NCBI GenBank assembly: GCA_029935255.1
Contig: JAOZKS010000174.1
Location: forward strand, 1-5,752
DNA: 5,752 bases
Source: Pontiella sp.
GTDB taxonomy: Bacteria > Verrucomicrobiota > Kiritimatiellia > Kiritimatiellales > Pontiellaceae
Direction of reading: 5' to 3'
Below are positions 5,244 to 5,752 of this stretch, in pieces. Under the pieces are notes generated by a model. That model worked only from the letters and a program-made list of their open reading frames with translations. It was not told the DNA's origin and searched no databases. Made by a program: the position numbers and the translations under genes. Every line of letters starts with the position of its first letter. The stretch's first letter is position 1.

Positions 5244-5648
5244 CTAGTTGGTGGCGGCTTTGACAGCGGAACGCGCTTCTTTACCACGAACCACACCGAC
5301 GGTGCGCTTGGCACCCTTGCGGGTACGGGCGTTGGTCTTGGTGCGCTGTCCTCGAACCGGCAAGCCGCGGCGATGGCGGATACCCCGGTAGGAGCCGATC
5401 GAAATCAAACGGCGAATGTTAGCGGAAACCTCGCGGCGAAGGTCGCCCTCGATGTTGTAGTCCGACTGAAGAACGGCGACTAGACGCTGGATGTCCTCAT
5501 CCGAAAGGTCGTCGGCTTTCACCACCTTTTCCAACTTGGCCTTAACGATCACTTCCTTAGCGAGCGAGGGGCCGATTCCATAAATATATTGCAAGGCATA
5601 TTCCAGCCTTTTCCTTCCGGGGATGTCTATACCGAGTACACGTGGCAT
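5244..5648 (-). CDS. rpsM: 30S ribosomal protein S13
   Basis: S13 lies in the head of the small subunit and contacts the P-site tRNA and the bridge to the large subunit. The 134-aa product begins 'MPRVLGIDIPGRKRLEYALQ' and has the helix-two-turns-helix segment 'YIYGIGPSLAKEV' (21-33). It also has 'DLRREVSANIRRLISIGSYR' (69-88) and the highly conserved basic tail with 'GIRHRRGLPVRGQRTKTNAR' (89-108). The last 15 or so residues after 'RKG' make it slightly longer than E. coli S13 (118 aa), within the bacterial range. ATG 5648 has AGGAG (5656-5660) 7 nt upstream, in the 15-nt gap after the rpmJ stop. The rpmJ-rpsM-rpsK order is the standard one. Confidence 0.99.
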   Translation of the reverse strand: MPRVLGIDIPGRKRLEYALQYIYGIGPSLAKEVIVKAKLEKVVKADDLSDEDIQRLVAVLQSDYNIEGDLRREVSANIRRLISIGSYRGIRHRRGLPVRGQRTKTNARTRKGAKRTVGVVRGKEARSAVKAATN

Positions 5649-5663
5649 TGATAAACTCCTTGA

Positions 5664-5752
5664 TTATCCTTGGCGCTGTTTATGACGCGGGTTTGTGCAA
5701 ATGATGCGAACCACACCTTTGCGCCTGATTACCTTACACTGTTCACACATTC
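5664..5752 (-). CDS. rpmJ: 50S ribosomal protein L36 (5' end outside window)
   Basis: Only the last 28 residues and the stop are inside the window. The frame reads 'MCEQCKVIRRKGVVRIICTN' then 'PRHKQRQG' and TAA. This is the C-terminal three quarters of L36, a protein of 37-38 aa on the large subunit. The zinc-ribbon ligands are all present: CxxC near the start of the visible part, then Cys 13 residues on and His 5 further, so this is the zinc-binding (C+) form. The internal ATG at 5748-5750 is the conserved Met of 'RMCE' and not the start. The two bases before it (GA) fit an Arg codon, as in many L36 proteins. rpsM follows after 15 nt. Confidence 0.95.
   Translation of the reverse strand, partial: MCEQCKVIRRKGVVRIICTNPRHKQRQG

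Noticed and set aside
4545..5483. Plus-strand open frame of 312 codons opposite rpsK and rpsM
   Set aside because: It is antisense to two unmistakable ribosomal protein genes. Its composition (runs of Phe, Leu, Arg and Ser) is the complement of the Lys/Glu-rich S11 tail, and it resembles no family I know.
1..5752. A novel defence, mobile or biosynthetic system
   Set aside because: Every long coding region is a recognised housekeeping gene, and spacers are short. No transposase, integrase, tRNA, CRISPR-like spacing or unknown conserved ORF was seen.

Overview
The window is a stretch of bacterial housekeeping genes, all transcribed from the minus strand. In transcription order (right to left) they are: the 3' end of rpmJ (L36), rpsM (S13), rpsK (S11), rpoA (RNA polymerase alpha), rplQ (L17), a clear intrinsic terminator, pta (phosphotransacetylase), ackA (acetate kinase), and the 5' part of a DEDDh exonuclease resembling oligoribonuclease, which runs off the left edge. 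Coding density is high and the base composition is moderate. I found no phage, insertion-sequence or CRISPR signal, and no new multi-gene system.

The right half (about 3022-5752) is the distal part of the large ribosomal-protein cluster, the 'alpha operon'. Spacers are 15, 33, 71 and 27 nt, and every gene has a Shine-Dalgarno sequence. Two things depart from the textbook arrangement. First, rpsD (S4), which usually lies between rpsK and rpoA, is absent. Second, S11 carries an N-terminal extension of about 90 residues rich in Lys, Ala, Glu and Pro, containing six tandem pentapeptides. The 71-nt rpsK-rpoA spacer holds a compact hairpin two bases upstream of the rpoA ribosome binding site.

The left half holds a pta-ackA operon with a 15-nt spacer. 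Together the two enzymes convert acetyl-CoA to acetate and make ATP by substrate-level phosphorylation, which suggests an organism that ferments or overflows to acetate. The operon follows the rplQ terminator after a gap of about 134 bp, which contains a candidate promoter and two short perfect palindromes. Between ackA and the exonuclease gene lies a 77-bp nested inverted repeat whose left arm contains three tandem 10-bp units. It looks like a small non-coding repeat element of the MITE or REP kind.

Lineage is an inference. The order rpsM-rpsK-rpoA-rplQ without rpsD is one I know from Chlamydiae. With the extended S11, the acetate pathway and the intergenic CACAGAT-type repeat, a free-living member of the Planctomycetes-Verrucomicrobia-Chlamydiae group, possibly Kiritimatiellota or Lentisphaerae-like, is my best guess at low to moderate confidence.
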